DNA of 64,000 bases from Sphingomonas sp. IC-56 (lineage in GTDB: Bacteria; Pseudomonadota; Alphaproteobacteria; Sphingomonadales; Sphingomonadaceae): contig NZ_JAJNDV010000006.1 in assembly GCF_021043375.1 (NCBI RefSeq), positions 186,001 through 250,000 of the forward strand, written 5' to 3'. The notes below the pieces were generated by a model. That model saw nothing but the letters and a program-made list of their open reading frames with translations. It was not told the DNA's origin and ran no database searches. A program made the translations under genes and the position numbers. Shown piece by piece: positions 54,636 to 64,000 of this stretch; within the stretch, counting starts at the first letter, position 1; every line of letters starts with the position of its first letter.

Positions 54636-57275
54636 TCACCGCGGGAGTACCGCCCTCCCCACCACGGTGAGACCCGTCTCGACGCCGGACGGAGCAGAGA
54701 GACCGAGCCGAGTGATCGGCTGGCCGCCGCCGATCCACAACTTCACCGTTCCTGGCATCAGCCGTCGCACGCCTTGAGCATCCACTAGGCTGAGTGACCG
54801 CGCATCAAGAGCGAAGCTCACCTGCTGCTTTTGCCCCTTCTTCAGGTGCACACGCTGGAAACGGGCCAGTGTACGGACCGGCGCGGCACCCACTCCCGGG
54901 TGCGCGACGTAGAGCTGCACGACTTCGTCGCCATCCCTGTCGCCGACATTGCTTACCGTGACTGACACCTGGACCTTGCCGTCAGCCCCCACCCGCGTCG
55001 TCGACAGTTTCGGCATATCATAGCGAAAGCGTGTATAGCTCAGGCCATGGCCGAACGGGTACAGCGCCTCGCCCGTGAAATAGCGATAGGTCCGTCCTTT
55101 CATGCTGTAATCGCTGAACGCAGGCAGTTGCTCGGCGGACTTGTAGAAGGTCACCGGCAAACGCCCCGCCGGACTGAAATCGCCGGCAAGCAAGCCTGCC
55201 ACGGCGTGCCCGCCCTCGCCGCCCGGATACCAGGCCTCCACGATCGCCGGAACGTTCTTGTCGGCCCAATTCACGGCAAGCGCACTGCCGTTCATCAGGA
55301 CCAGCACCATGGGCTTGCCCGTCGCGCGAAGCCGTTCAAGCAGCGTTTGCTGCGGCGCCGGCAGGTCCAGGCTGGTGCGGTCGCCACCGGCGAAGCCCGG
55401 GGCCTGAACTTTCATCTCTTCGCCCTCGATCCGCGCCGAGAGCCCGCCGACGAACACCACCAGGTCTGCCGCCTGCGCGGCCTCGACCGCCTGATCGCCG
55501 GCCGGAGTCGGCAAACTCCAGATCAGCTGCTGGCTGCTGCGTGCGCCACGCTGGAAGCCCTCTACGCGGATCGGATAGCGGCGCCCCTGTTCGAGCACGA
55601 TCTTGCCCGACAGGATCGAAGGCGCGTCGCCGACGCCCCATTCATCGACCACCAGCGTGTCGCCGATAAACACACGGTAGCCATTCTCGCTTGCAAAGCG
55701 AAAATTGTACTCGCCGCTCTGCGGCGCGACCAGCGTGCCGGTCCAGCGCGCCGATGTCTCGCGGTCGCCGCGCCATTCGAGCCGCGCATTCGCAGAGACC
55801 TCAGTTTTGGTCGGCGGCCCTTCGAGATTGGTCCCGTTGAAATATTCAACCTTCAGCCCCTTGGTCGCGCACGCCGCATCGACGCACAACACATCGTCCG
55901 GCACGGGAACCTCGGCCGGGCCGATAAGGCCGGTGCCTTGCGCATAGACGATCTTTGCCTGGGGGTAGCGCGCGCGAAGGCCGTCGAGCACAGTCACGGG
56001 CTTGGATGGCGTCCCATAGTAATTGCCGACGAGTGCATCGACGCTATCGGCATTCGGGCCGATGACCGCGATCGTCCGGGGGTTGCCCTTGATCGGTAGC
56101 AACCCGCCCTCGTTCTTGAGCAGCACCATCGAAGCCTCGGCCATCTTTCGCGACAAGGCGTGATGTTCGGGCGTATCGTAATCCTTGGCCTTGATCTCCG
56201 CGAACGGTAGTTTCGGATCGAACAGCCCGAGTTGAACACGCGCGGTGAACAAACGCTCGGCGGCGCGGTCTACCACCGCTTGCGGCAGCAGCCCGGTCTT
56301 GACCGCCGTGACGATGCTGTCGGCATCGGTCGTCATGTTGTTTCGATAATCGCCGCAGATCAGGTCCATCCCGGCCTTGATGCCGACTGCAACGCCTTCG
56401 GGCGCCTTCTTGGTATAGTGCAGGGCGTCGGCGCGGTAGATGTTGGCGGCCGCGCCGCAATCGGACACGACATAGCCAGCAAAGCCCCAACTTTTCCGGA
56501 GGATATCCTCCATCAGCATCGTGCTCGCACAGCCCGGCACGCCATAGACGGCGTTGTATACGCACATCACCGACTTCACCTTGCCTTCAGTCACCGTCGC
56601 GCGGAAGGCAGGGAGGTAGGTGTCCTCCAGGTCATAGGCGCTGGGATAAACGTCTTCGCGATGGCGGTTGCTCTCCGGACCACTATGCACGGCAAAGTGC
56701 TTCGACGTCGCTATGACCTTCGGAAAACGAGGGTCGGTGCCCTGCAGGCCTGTGATATAGGCGACGCCAAGTTGCCCGCTGAGATACGGATCCTCGCCAT
56801 AAGTTTCCTGGCCACGGCCCCAACGGGGATCGCGAAAAATGTTGATGTTAGGAGACCAGACCGTGAGCCCGCGGTAGAAATCGCTGCCACCGTTGGGCAG
56901 CCGGCGTTCCAGGAATTTGGCGCGGAACTCGGTCGCCACCGTGTCACCGACCTTCTGGAGCAGCGCGGTGTCCCACGCCGCAGCCATGCCGATCGCCTGC
57001 GGAAAGACAGTAGCGATGCCGGCACGGGCAACACCGTGCAGCCCCTCGTTCCACCAATTATACTCTGGAATACCAAGACGCGGAATGGCCGGCGCGGTGT
57101 GGCCGAGTTGGGCCGCCTTTTCCTCCAACGTCATGCGCGACACGATATCGCGCGCACGCTCCTGCGGTGCGACGGCGGGATCGCCGAGCCTCCCCCGGTT
57201 GGTTTGGGCGGTCGCCAGCGGGGCCAGCGCGCTCGACGCCAGCAGAGCCAACGCCATCTTTAATCCGTTGCTCAT
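54636..57275 (-). CDS. Glycoside hydrolase family 3 with PA14 domain
   Basis: The 879-residue exported enzyme has a signal peptide (MSNGLKMALALLASSALAPLATAQ). The GH3 N-terminal barrel has the catalytic aspartate in YVVSDCGAA and the substrate-binding KHFAVHSGPE. The GH3 C-terminal domain is interrupted by a PA14 domain (about residues 460-600), and a fibronectin-III-like C-terminus (LYVAHPG, FQRVHLKKGQ) closes the chain. It resembles beta-glucosidases and beta-xylosidases that trim plant oligosaccharides in the periplasm. The preferred sugar cannot be decided. It is convergent with the SDR gene and divergent from an exporter gene. Confidence 0.93.
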   Translation of the reverse strand: MSNGLKMALALLASSALAPLATAQTNRGRLGDPAVAPQERARDIVSRMTLEEKAAQLGHTAPAIPRLGIPEYNWWNEGLHGVARAGIATVFPQAIGMAAAWDTALLQKVGDTVATEFRAKFLERRLPNGGSDFYRGLTVWSPNINIFRDPRWGRGQETYGEDPYLSGQLGVAYITGLQGTDPRFPKVIATSKHFAVHSGPESNRHREDVYPSAYDLEDTYLPAFRATVTEGKVKSVMCVYNAVYGVPGCASTMLMEDILRKSWGFAGYVVSDCGAAANIYRADALHYTKKAPEGVAVGIKAGMDLICGDYRNNMTTDADSIVTAVKTGLLPQAVVDRAAERLFTARVQLGLFDPKLPFAEIKAKDYDTPEHHALSRKMAEASMVLLKNEGGLLPIKGNPRTIAVIGPNADSVDALVGNYYGTPSKPVTVLDGLRARYPQAKIVYAQGTGLIGPAEVPVPDDVLCVDAACATKGLKVEYFNGTNLEGPPTKTEVSANARLEWRGDRETSARWTGTLVAPQSGEYNFRFASENGYRVFIGDTLVVDEWGVGDAPSILSGKIVLEQGRRYPIRVEGFQRGARSSQQLIWSLPTPAGDQAVEAAQAADLVVFVGGLSARIEGEEMKVQAPGFAGGDRTSLDLPAPQQTLLERLRATGKPMVLVLMNGSALAVNWADKNVPAIVEAWYPGGEGGHAVAGLLAGDFSPAGRLPVTFYKSAEQLPAFSDYSMKGRTYRYFTGEALYPFGHGLSYTRFRYDMPKLSTTRVGADGKVQVSVTVSNVGDRDGDEVVQLYVAHPGVGAAPVRTLARFQRVHLKKGQKQQVSFALDARSLSLVDAQGVRRLMPGTVKLWIGGGQPITRLGLSAPSGVETGLTVVGRAVLPR

Positions 57276-57666
57276 CTTTCTCACCCTCACCCGGACGTTT
57301 TCACAAGGCGTAGCGAACATCTGATTACGCCGCCAGACCTGACCACTCTTACTAAGTCGGGGCTTCGTCGAGGCGCCCGCCCTGGCGGTGCACGGCGCAG
57401 CGCAATTCTCTGCACGGAGGGACTCTGCCCCGTCCCCTGGACCCCGACTGCAGCCTAGCACTAGAGGAGCCCTCAGGTTCAGAATGAAACTGGGCGCGCC
57501 CGATGTGAGATCACGGGAGGTGGCGGGTTCTCATCTCTATACCCGGTACTTGCCCATTGGAGAGCCACGAGGAGGCTGGCTGCGATCCGCAGAAATGCGT
57601 TCGGGAAAACAGCGGGTTAGAATCCTTCACCTTGCGCTGATCGTCCCTAGCCCCAATAGCCAGCTG
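57276..57666. other. Divergent intergenic region between GH3 and exporter
   Basis: About 390 bases without a supported gene. An open frame continues upstream from the exporter but codes for a basic, unconserved lead. The region must contain the promoters of both neighbours; no specific site could be assigned. Confidence 0.45.
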
Positions 57667-58962
57667 ATGAAGTCCAATCCTGCACCTGCCGGCATGCATC
57701 CGCGTGAGTTCGTTGCCTTCATTGCGGCGCTGATGGGCGTCAACGCCCTGGGTGTTGACCTGATGCTCCCGGCACTGGCGGATATCGGCCGAGACCTCCT
57801 CGTCAGCGAAGCCAACCATCGGCAGTGGGTAGTGACCGTCTACATGCTGGGATTCGGTGCCGGGCAGCTGGTATACGGCCCGCTGGCAGACCGCTTCGGC
57901 CGGAAGCCGATACTTATCACCACGCTAGTCGGCTTCGTTGCGGCCAGCATCTTCGCTGCGAGTTCTGCTACCTTTGCTGCGCTCCTTGGTGCTCGCTTGC
58001 TACAAGGGCTGATGTCGGCTTCCACGCGCGTCCTGGCGGTCGCAATTGTGCGCGATGGCGCGTCAGGCCGGGCGATGGCGCGCACCATGTCCGTCGCCCA
58101 GATGATCTTCTTCATCGTGCCCATCCTCGCCCCCACGCTCGGACAGGGCTTGCTCGAGGTCGGGCCATGGCGCTTCATCTTCTATGCCCTAGGCATGTTC
58201 GCAGCTTTTGTACTGGCCTGGACCCTGGTGCGCTTGCCTGAGACCCTGCCCTCGGCCCGGCGCGTCGCGATTTCCGTTTCGACGCTGAAGCAGAGCTATC
58301 GCCTGACGCTCACTAACCGCTTCTCGATCGGCTACTCGGTGGCGGCGTCGCTCACGTTCGGCGGCATCATCGCCTTCGTGTCCTCGTCTCAGCAAATTTT
58401 CGTCGATGAGTTCGGTGCCGGTGATCGTTTCACCTTGCTTTTCGCAGCGTGCGCGGGCGCGATGGGCGTCGCCTCCTTCGCCAACAGCAGGCTGGTTGAA
58501 CGGCTCGGGACCAGGCTGATCTCGCAGTCTGCCGTCCTGGCTCTCATCGCATTATCGATGGCGCACTTGGTTGTCGTGCTGACGAGTACCGAAACGCTGA
58601 CGAGCTACCTAATATTCCAGGCGCTCAGCATGACTTGTATTGGCCTGTGTGGTGCTAATTTCGGAGCCATGGCAATGGAACCGGTAGGTCATATCGCAGG
58701 CACCGCATCTTCCGTGCAGGGTTTCATCACCAGCATAGGCGCAGTGGCCGTCGCCTCCGTAATCGGTCAATCTTACTCTGGCACCACGCTTCCGCTCGCT
58801 ATCGGCTATCTATCGATAGGTCTGGCCGTTCTGCTGCTCATCTTCATCATAGAAGGGGGCAAGCTGTTCCAGGCGCGGATGAACCAGGTTGATTCTGCCG
58901 AACCTTGTAGGCTGAAGCTTAGGAATGGCGTTGAAGCCGGAGCAGGTTCTTCGGGGGCATAG
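57667..58962 (+). CDS. Bcr/CflA-type MFS drug exporter
   Basis: A 431-residue, 12-helix transporter of the DHA1 group. It has the family pattern GVDLMLPALADIGRDL near the N-terminus, MLGFGAGQLVYGPLADRFGRKP (motif A) and GARLLQGLMSASTRVLAVAIVRD (motif C-like). Proteins of this type pump out small toxic compounds such as bicyclomycin or amino acids. The Met at 57667 was chosen because upstream codons are unconserved and the helix pattern starts here, though its ribosome binding site is weak. Confidence 0.88.
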   Translation: MKSNPAPAGMHPREFVAFIAALMGVNALGVDLMLPALADIGRDLLVSEANHRQWVVTVYMLGFGAGQLVYGPLADRFGRKPILITTLVGFVAASIFAASSATFAALLGARLLQGLMSASTRVLAVAIVRDGASGRAMARTMSVAQMIFFIVPILAPTLGQGLLEVGPWRFIFYALGMFAAFVLAWTLVRLPETLPSARRVAISVSTLKQSYRLTLTNRFSIGYSVAASLTFGGIIAFVSSSQQIFVDEFGAGDRFTLLFAACAGAMGVASFANSRLVERLGTRLISQSAVLALIALSMAHLVVVLTSTETLTSYLIFQALSMTCIGLCGANFGAMAMEPVGHIAGTASSVQGFITSIGAVAVASVIGQSYSGTTLPLAIGYLSIGLAVLLLIFIIEGGKLFQARMNQVDSAEPCRLKLRNGVEAGAGSSGA

Positions 58963-59200
58963 CCGCGGTTTGTTCAGCCAGCCTGTGGAACTCCAAAGGC
59001 CCAAATGCTGACACGCTTGGCGGGCTAAGCGCTTCCAATCGCCGCCGTTAGTTCAGCTGTGGCTTGCCGCCGAAAGCAGGCCGATCACGCACAGGCTGCT
59101 TTTTGGTTTTCATCACCGATGGTTCGCTACTGCCACCACGCTGGCAACAGCCCCTGTCTACGCGGGCCTAAGCGGCCACTCGGGCCTCGGAGACCACATC

Positions 59201-59803
59201 ATGCTGACCTTGTTCCACGCGCCCCGCTCCCGCTCTACCCGCATCCTCTGGCTGCTCGAGGAGCTGGGCGCGACTTTCGACCTGCGCTACGTCAGCATCC
59301 GCTACATGGACGGCAGCGGCGACGGACCCGATCCGATCAACCCACACCCCGACAAGAAGGTGCCGGCGCTGCTACACGACGGCGCGCTCGTAACGGAGAG
59401 CGCGGCGGTGGCGATCTATCTCGCTGATCTCCTGCCTGACGCTGGACTGGCGCCGCGCATCGGCGATCGCGATCGTGGCGCGTATCTCACCTGGATCAGC
59501 TGGATCGAGGGCGAGTTCGGGCCCGCGATCTTCCAGCGTCTGGCCGCCGGCGCTGATGCGCCCACGCCGGCCGCGCTTGGGTCTGCACTGCAGCGCCTCA
59601 ATCACGCCTCGGAGAAAGGTCCTTACCTGCTCGGCGACCGCTTCAGTGCCGCGGACGTAATGCTGGGCGGTACGCTGGGCTGGGCGCGCGACGTTCTTCC
59701 AACCGATGGGCCACTCCCCGCCTACCTCACGGGCCTCGCCGCAAGGCCGACATTCGGCCGCGCCATGAAGCGCGATGCGGCAACGGTGAAGCCGGACGCA
59801 TGA
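59201..59803 (+). CDS. Glutathione S-transferase
   Basis: A 200-residue GST. The N-terminal thioredoxin-like domain begins MLTLFHAPRSRSTRILWLLEELGATFDLRYV and carries the cis-proline segment KKVPALLHDGALVTESAAVAIYLAD. A helical C-terminal domain follows, with GDRFSAADVMLGGTLGWA. It conjugates or reduces electrophiles with glutathione. A WYL-domain regulator gene follows about 110 bp downstream on the same strand and may control it. Confidence 0.92.
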   Translation: MLTLFHAPRSRSTRILWLLEELGATFDLRYVSIRYMDGSGDGPDPINPHPDKKVPALLHDGALVTESAAVAIYLADLLPDAGLAPRIGDRDRGAYLTWISWIEGEFGPAIFQRLAAGADAPTPAALGSALQRLNHASEKGPYLLGDRFSAADVMLGGTLGWARDVLPTDGPLPAYLTGLAARPTFGRAMKRDAATVKPDA

Positions 59804-59916
59804 CCCGGCGCGACCACTGGCTAGCTGCAAGAGGCCCCGTCGCAGCCAGCGCGTTGCTGGCGATTGGTCAATCGGCGGCACTCGCGCCGCTGGTCGTCAC
59901 CCTGTAGGCTTCCTTG

Positions 59917-60636
59917 ATGCGCCGCGCCGACCGCCTGTTCGAGATCGTCCAGTTCCTCCGCCGCGCCTCCGGGCCGCTCACCGCAGACGAAATCGCGGCG
60001 GAGCTGGAGACGAGCCGGCGTTCGGTATACCGCGACATCGCGGCCCTGATCGCCCAGCGCGTGCCGATCCGGGGCGAGGCCGGGATCGGCTACATTCTCG
60101 AGCGGGGCTTCGACATGCCGCCGCTGATGCTGACCTCCGACGAGGTCGAGGCGGTCGTGCTCGGCGCGCAATGGGTGCTAGCCCACGCCGACCAAGGGCT
60201 TGCCCGCGCCGCCGCCGACGTGCTCGCCAAAGTCGCCGCGATCGTTCCGGAACGGTTGCGCGCCGCCATCGAAGACCCGGCGGTGATCACGCCGCCCAGG
60301 TGGAGCGAGCGGCTCGACGCCGGAGTGGACGTCGCACGCCTGCGCGCCTGGTGCTTGCAGGGGCGTAAGTTGCACATCGGATACGTCGACGAGAGCGGAC
60401 GCGAAACGGAGCGTACCGTGTGGCCATTTCTGGTCGGCTATATGGATCGGGTTCGAATGCTCATCGCCTGGTGCGAGTTGCGCGGCGACTTCAGGATGTT
60501 TCGGACGGACAGGCTTTCGACGATCGAGTTTCGGGACGAACGCTATCCGGAACACCGCGCCACGCTCAGGCGGCGCTGGCTGGCAATGATGCAGGAGCGG
60601 CGCGATGCGGAAGCAACTCAAAACCGCCGAGACTGA
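59917..60636 (+). CDS. YafY-type transcriptional regulator (HTH + WYL)
   Basis: The 239-residue regulator has an N-terminal DeoR-like winged helix (RADRLFEIVQFLRRASGPLTADEIAAELETSRRSVYRDIAALIAQRVPI) and a C-terminal WYL domain (LHIGYVDESGRETERTVWPFLVGYMDRVRMLIAWCELRGDFRMFRTDRL). WYL domains sense small ligands or nucleic acids. A TTG one codon upstream is also possible. By position it probably controls the adjacent GST gene or itself. Confidence 0.9.
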   Translation: MRRADRLFEIVQFLRRASGPLTADEIAAELETSRRSVYRDIAALIAQRVPIRGEAGIGYILERGFDMPPLMLTSDEVEAVVLGAQWVLAHADQGLARAAADVLAKVAAIVPERLRAAIEDPAVITPPRWSERLDAGVDVARLRAWCLQGRKLHIGYVDESGRETERTVWPFLVGYMDRVRMLIAWCELRGDFRMFRTDRLSTIEFRDERYPEHRATLRRRWLAMMQERRDAEATQNRRD

Positions 60637-60815
60637 GCAACCCCTCTGTCTAGCGTTTCAGCTGGTCGCCTGCGGCAGGAGATGGGACGATAGCAGACTT
60701 ACCGCTTCCGAGCTGCCTGACAGCGATAGCTGTCGCTGCGAACTCCGCGTCATTGAGCGTTGACCGGTGGGAAAATACAAGCGGGTAAGGAAAGCCGAAG
60801 CAAATCGAGCGATTA

Positions 60816-61730
60816 TCAAGGCTGGCGCGGTGTGATTTCGACCGCGTTTGGGTTAGCGATGAGGTCGCGGATTGTGGCGGTGTCGCCCTGGTTCACGACT
60901 CCGTAGATGGGGACCGATGCGACGCGCGGGTCGGTCAGGATGATCCGATCTCTGGCATAGCGGTTTACCTCCGCGATGACCTCGCTCAACGGCTCGCCCC
61001 GGAAGACCAGCCTTCCCTGGGTCCAGGCCGTCGCGCTGTCGGGATCGACATCGGCGGCCTGCCGGATGAAGCCGGTTTCTCCACCCGCGCCCTTCATGGT
61101 GCCAAAGGAAAGCCGTTCTCCCTTGCGTGCCAGCTTCTCAATGGGCTCCCCGGCGCCGCGGCGTCCCGGCTCTGAAAGAGCAACCCGGATGACGCCATCC
61201 ACGACACTCACTTCAGCTTCGTGCCTGCCGACACTCACATCGAACATGGTGCCGATCGCTGCCACTTCGCCGTGCCGCGTCTCGACTATGAAGGGCCGGT
61301 TCTTGTCATGCGCTACCTTGAACAGCGCCTCGCCAGAGACCAGCCGGAGCCGACGCTCCTTGGCCGCATAGGCGACTTCGACGCGGCTGTCGGCAGCGAG
61401 TGTTACGACAGAGCCGTCGTTGAAGGCGATGCGGCGGCGCTCAGCATGGCCGGTCGAGACGCTCTGCACCGTCTCACGAACAGGCTGTGGGTGAATCAGC
61501 CACAGGCCGCCGCCGAACACCAGCAGTGCCGCAGCGGCCGCCGCGGCGGCACGTGCGTGCCATGCCGGACGCTGGCGAACCGGCGCCGAGCCAGGTCTCT
61601 CCAGTTCACCGAGCCAATTCCAAAAGGCAGCGGCTTCCTCTCTGTCGGCCGGATGGAGACTGGCGTCGCGCCCCTCCAGAAACGCCTCGAACACGGCGGG
61701 TGCGCGCTTGCCCAGATGCGGCTCGTTCAT
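60816..61730 (-). CDS. FecR-family regulator, second set
   Basis: A 304-residue protein. It has a short N-terminal cytoplasmic domain (DUF4880-like, AFLEGRDASLHPADREEAAAFWNWL), one membrane helix (about 60-80), the FecR domain (ERRRIAFNDGSVVTLAADSRVEVAY, GEALFKVAHDKNRPF, GTMFDVSV) and a DUF4974-like C-terminus (VFRGEPLSEVIAEVNRYARDRI). It regulates the adjacent sigma factor in response to the STN-bearing receptor encoded divergently. Its start overlaps the sigma gene stop (ATGA). Confidence 0.92.
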   Translation of the reverse strand: MNEPHLGKRAPAVFEAFLEGRDASLHPADREEAAAFWNWLGELERPGSAPVRQRPAWHARAAAAAAAALLVFGGGLWLIHPQPVRETVQSVSTGHAERRRIAFNDGSVVTLAADSRVEVAYAAKERRLRLVSGEALFKVAHDKNRPFIVETRHGEVAAIGTMFDVSVGRHEAEVSVVDGVIRVALSEPGRRGAGEPIEKLARKGERLSFGTMKGAGGETGFIRQAADVDPDSATAWTQGRLVFRGEPLSEVIAEVNRYARDRIILTDPRVASVPIYGVVNQGDTATIRDLIANPNAVEITPRQP

Positions 61731-62254
61731 GCTCCGCGCTCCATCAGGTGCGCGAGCCGTTCGTAGAGATGCGCCACAGCATGGTTTAGATGCTTCTGTA
61801 CCATTCGCGCCGAAATGCCGAGTTCGCGCGCGATCTCGCCGGTGCCCCGCTCGTCGAAGCGACGCATGATGAAAACTTCGCGACAGCGGGGCGACAGTTC
61901 ATCGAGCGCTGCCTGCAATGCAGCCTGAACGTCGGCCACTCGCCGCTGATCTTCCTGGACCGCACGCACCTGTGGCTGGACTTCGGCCTCGAGCGGCACC
62001 ACCGGCAGCATTCGGCGATGCCGGTCTGCAATAAGGTTGGACGCTATACGGAAGAGATAGGCCTGAGGCTCGTCAACCGTACGCTCCCGCGCGCTGGCGA
62101 GCAGCCGCGCACAAGCCTCCTGGATCAGGTCGTCGACCTCGCAAGGATCGCTGACCCTGCGTGCGACGAACGCGCGCAGCGCCGCGCGATAGGCGTCGAA
62201 CGCGCCCTCATCGCCCCCCCAGGTGGGCTGCAATTCTGGTAGGCCGGCGGCCAA
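61727..62254 (-). CDS. ECF (FecI-type) sigma factor, second set, TTG start
   Basis: A 175-residue sigma factor with region 2 (DPCEVDDLIQEACARLLASA, YLFRIASNLIADRHRR) and region 4 (LSPRCREVFIMRRFDERGTGEIARELGISARMVQKHLNHAV). No ATG lies at the right place: the frame stays open far upstream, but those codons are unconserved and overlap the divergent receptor leader. The TTG at 62254 follows GGAGAAG at good spacing and gives the usual length, so it is preferred. It is coupled to fecR. Confidence 0.88.
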   Translation of the reverse strand: MAAGLPELQPTWGGDEGAFDAYRAALRAFVARRVSDPCEVDDLIQEACARLLASARERTVDEPQAYLFRIASNLIADRHRRMLPVVPLEAEVQPQVRAVQEDQRRVADVQAALQAALDELSPRCREVFIMRRFDERGTGEIARELGISARMVQKHLNHAVAHLYERLAHLMERGA

Positions 62255-62444
62255 GCCCGCTTCTCCGCTATGGTTGCACTTGCGCGCCTTTCCTTCCCAT
62301 GACGCGAGGCGACGGCAAAAGCGAACCCTTGCCGCCGCTTCATGTGACAAAAAAATTTCACTCCTGTTGGTTCGCGTGGCGCGCTGCGGCGCGTCATACC
62401 TGTGAATGCCGCCACAGGCATCGATCATGGGGGGTCGACCAAAA

Positions 62445-64000
62445 ATGAGAACACGCCACATTCTTCTGGCAACCGTTGCCGCGTTTGCCGCAGTTCCCGC
62501 CAGTGCAGAGGCCAACGAGACGGTACGCCACGAGATCCATCTGTCGAGCAGCCGCCTTGATGCCGCGCTGATGCAGGTTGCACAGCAGACGGGAGTCCAG
62601 CTGGTTTTCACCGATCCCGCGATCGCTCGCGTGTCGGCTCCCCGGCTTGAGGGACGGTACAGCATCGCCGACGCGCTCGACCTGCTCCTCGTCAACAGCC
62701 GTTACACCTATCGTTTCACTGGCCCGAACAGCGTTCGCGTGGTGCCGCGCCGAGACGCACCGCCAGTGGCTCGGCGGACCTCCCTCTACCAGGTGGTACC
62801 GGCGCCGGCGCCGGCGCCCGCGAGCGAGCAGGCGGCAGAGACTGCCCAGGTCGAACAGGCTGTGAATGGCGATGAGGGCGCCCCCGCCGAGATCGTCGTC
62901 GTCGGCTCGCAGATCCGCGGCAGCAAGGCGACTGCCGCACTGCCGGTGACTGTGATCGACGAAGCGCAGATCGGCGCGACCGGCGCGACTTCGGGTGACG
63001 AGCTGTTCCGCTCGATCCCGCAGATCGGCGACGTGAGCTTCAACAGCTCCTACCTACCCAACAGCTCCAATTCGGCGCGCGGCGATGTCGGTTCGATCAA
63101 CCTGCGCAACCTGGGCGTCGGCAACACGCTGGTGCTCCTGAACGGCCGGCGGGTCGTCAATCACCCGACCAGCCGCGCCGATGACAATCTCGTGCCGGTG
63201 CTGACGGTCAACACCAACGCCATTCCCGTTTTCGGCCTCGAGCGGCTGGAAGTGCTGCGTGACGGTGCTGCGGCGATCTACGGCTCCGACGCGGTCGCAG
63301 GCGTGGTGAACACCGTCCTCAAGACGGATTACAGCGGCGTCGAAGTGGAAGGCCAGGTCGGCTGGGCGGACGGCTCGCACTTGTTCGAGACCAACACCCA
63401 CCTGCTCGTCGGCCACAACCTGGGGAGCCGCGGCAACGTCACGCTCTTCGCAAGCTACGACAAGCGCGAGGGCGTGCTCGCCAGCGACTTCGATTATACC
63501 CGCACCAACGACCTGAGGTCGCTGTTTGCCGACACGCGCTTTGCAGGCTCGACCTCGCTTGACGGACGATCGACGGCGACGCCCTGGGGATCCTTCCAGA
63601 CCCTGAACAACGTCGTCGTGCGCCAGGGAACTACGGGTCTCACCAATGCGTCAGGCCAGTTCCACATCCAGCCCACCAGCCTCGCGGGGTGCCCTGCGGG
63701 ACGCGCCGGGATCATCGGGGGCACCAACTGCATCGCCACGGGCACCAGCTCGGCAGCGGGCGTCCGGGAGCTGCGCTTCGACGCGCCGCTCGCGTTCAAC
63801 ACCAACGTGACGCCGAACATCCGTCGCATCAATCTGTTCATGAACGGCAACTACGAGATCGCCGACGGGATCGAGCTGTTCGGCGAGGCGGGCTATTATA
63901 ATGGCCAGAGCGACAGCTGGCAGAGTTCGACCGGCACCCTGACCTCCGGGCCGCTGACGATTGCCGCCAACGCCTATTACAATCCATTCGGCCCAGTGGG
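62445..64000 (+). CDS. TonB-dependent receptor with STN domain, partial at window end
   Basis: The first 518 codons are present and the gene runs off the right edge. Visible parts: signal peptide (MRTRHILLATVAAFAAVPAS), STN domain (about 28-105, SSRLDAALMQVAQQTGVQLVF and RYSIADALDLLLVNSRYTY), a Pro/Ala linker, TonB box (EIVVVGSQIR), and plug (INLRNLGVGNTLVLLNGRRVVN, LERLEVLRDGAAAIYGSDAVAGVVN), followed by the start of the barrel. It is the surface partner of the divergent sigma/FecR pair. The ligand is unknown. Confidence 0.92.
   Translation, partial: MRTRHILLATVAAFAAVPASAEANETVRHEIHLSSSRLDAALMQVAQQTGVQLVFTDPAIARVSAPRLEGRYSIADALDLLLVNSRYTYRFTGPNSVRVVPRRDAPPVARRTSLYQVVPAPAPAPASEQAAETAQVEQAVNGDEGAPAEIVVVGSQIRGSKATAALPVTVIDEAQIGATGATSGDELFRSIPQIGDVSFNSSYLPNSSNSARGDVGSINLRNLGVGNTLVLLNGRRVVNHPTSRADDNLVPVLTVNTNAIPVFGLERLEVLRDGAAAIYGSDAVAGVVNTVLKTDYSGVEVEGQVGWADGSHLFETNTHLLVGHNLGSRGNVTLFASYDKREGVLASDFDYTRTNDLRSLFADTRFAGSTSLDGRSTATPWGSFQTLNNVVVRQGTTGLTNASGQFHIQPTSLAGCPAGRAGIIGGTNCIATGTSSAAGVRELRFDAPLAFNTNVTPNIRRINLFMNGNYEIADGIELFGEAGYYNGQSDSWQSSTGTLTSGPLTIAANAYYNPFGPV

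Noticed and set aside
59800-59907. 35-codon frame overlapping the GST stop as ATGA
   Set aside because: The overlap and a hydrophobic C-terminal half are suggestive, but 35 codons with no ribosome binding site or known family is not enough.

Overview
The window looks like chromosomal DNA of a sphingomonad-type alphaproteobacterium (Sphingomonadaceae). The evidence is high GC, three TonB-dependent receptors, two sigma/FecR pairs, a TorF-type porin, a CC0125-type lipoprotein, and a TonB receptor/MFS/esterase/ligase catabolic operon. This is inferred from gene content only; no rRNA or intact tRNA is present.

Layout. 0.36-9.1 kb (+): a TorF-like porin, a 27-residue membrane peptide and a complete kdpFABCDE high-affinity K+ uptake and sensing operon. 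9.2-11.8 kb (-): lysA with three small genes. 12.1-17.1 kb (-): ECF sigma factor, FecR anti-sigma factor and a large STN-domain TonB receptor. 17.7-29.2 kb: a stress block with a FixJ-type response regulator, a DUF1269 protein, Hsp20, and a same-strand run of SCPU pilin, AdhP, GH130 enzyme, P-type ATPase, UspA and DUF4136 lipoprotein. An FNR/FixK-like dyad and a second dyad lie upstream of that run. 29.6-34.1 kb: an alginate-export-type barrel overlapping a NylB-like serine hydrolase, an RcnB/glycine-zipper protein and a small unknown protein.

34.6-43.5 kb holds a divergent curli-type amyloid locus. On the minus strand the order is csgF, csgG, two paralogous curlins, two further curlin-repeat proteins, an unknown secreted protein translationally coupled to the preceding curlin, and a last curlin-repeat protein. 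On the plus strand is a LuxR-type regulator in the place of CsgD. No csgE is seen. Strong hairpins follow the first two curlin genes and could set subunit ratios. This is the most unusual part of the window.

44.0-45.6 kb (-): a glutathione transferase and trhO (tRNA uridine hydroxylase). 45.8-54.4 kb (+): a TonB receptor, MFS transporter, type-B carboxylesterase, acyl-CoA ligase, TetR regulator and SDR dehydrogenase. Two near-identical 20-bp TetR-style operators flank it, so it reads as a self-contained, substrate-induced ester-catabolism regulon. 54.6-60.6 kb: a GH3/PA14 glycosidase, a Bcr/CflA-type exporter, a GST and a WYL regulator. 60.8-64.0 kb: a second sigma/FecR pair divergent from a TonB receptor that runs off the window end.

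Gene-free stretches longer than 300 bases are listed with what they hold. Short genes too small for routine calling are included where sequence supports them: kdpF, the kdp leader peptide, a 52-residue gene near 18.8 kb, and a split small frame near 21.5 kb.
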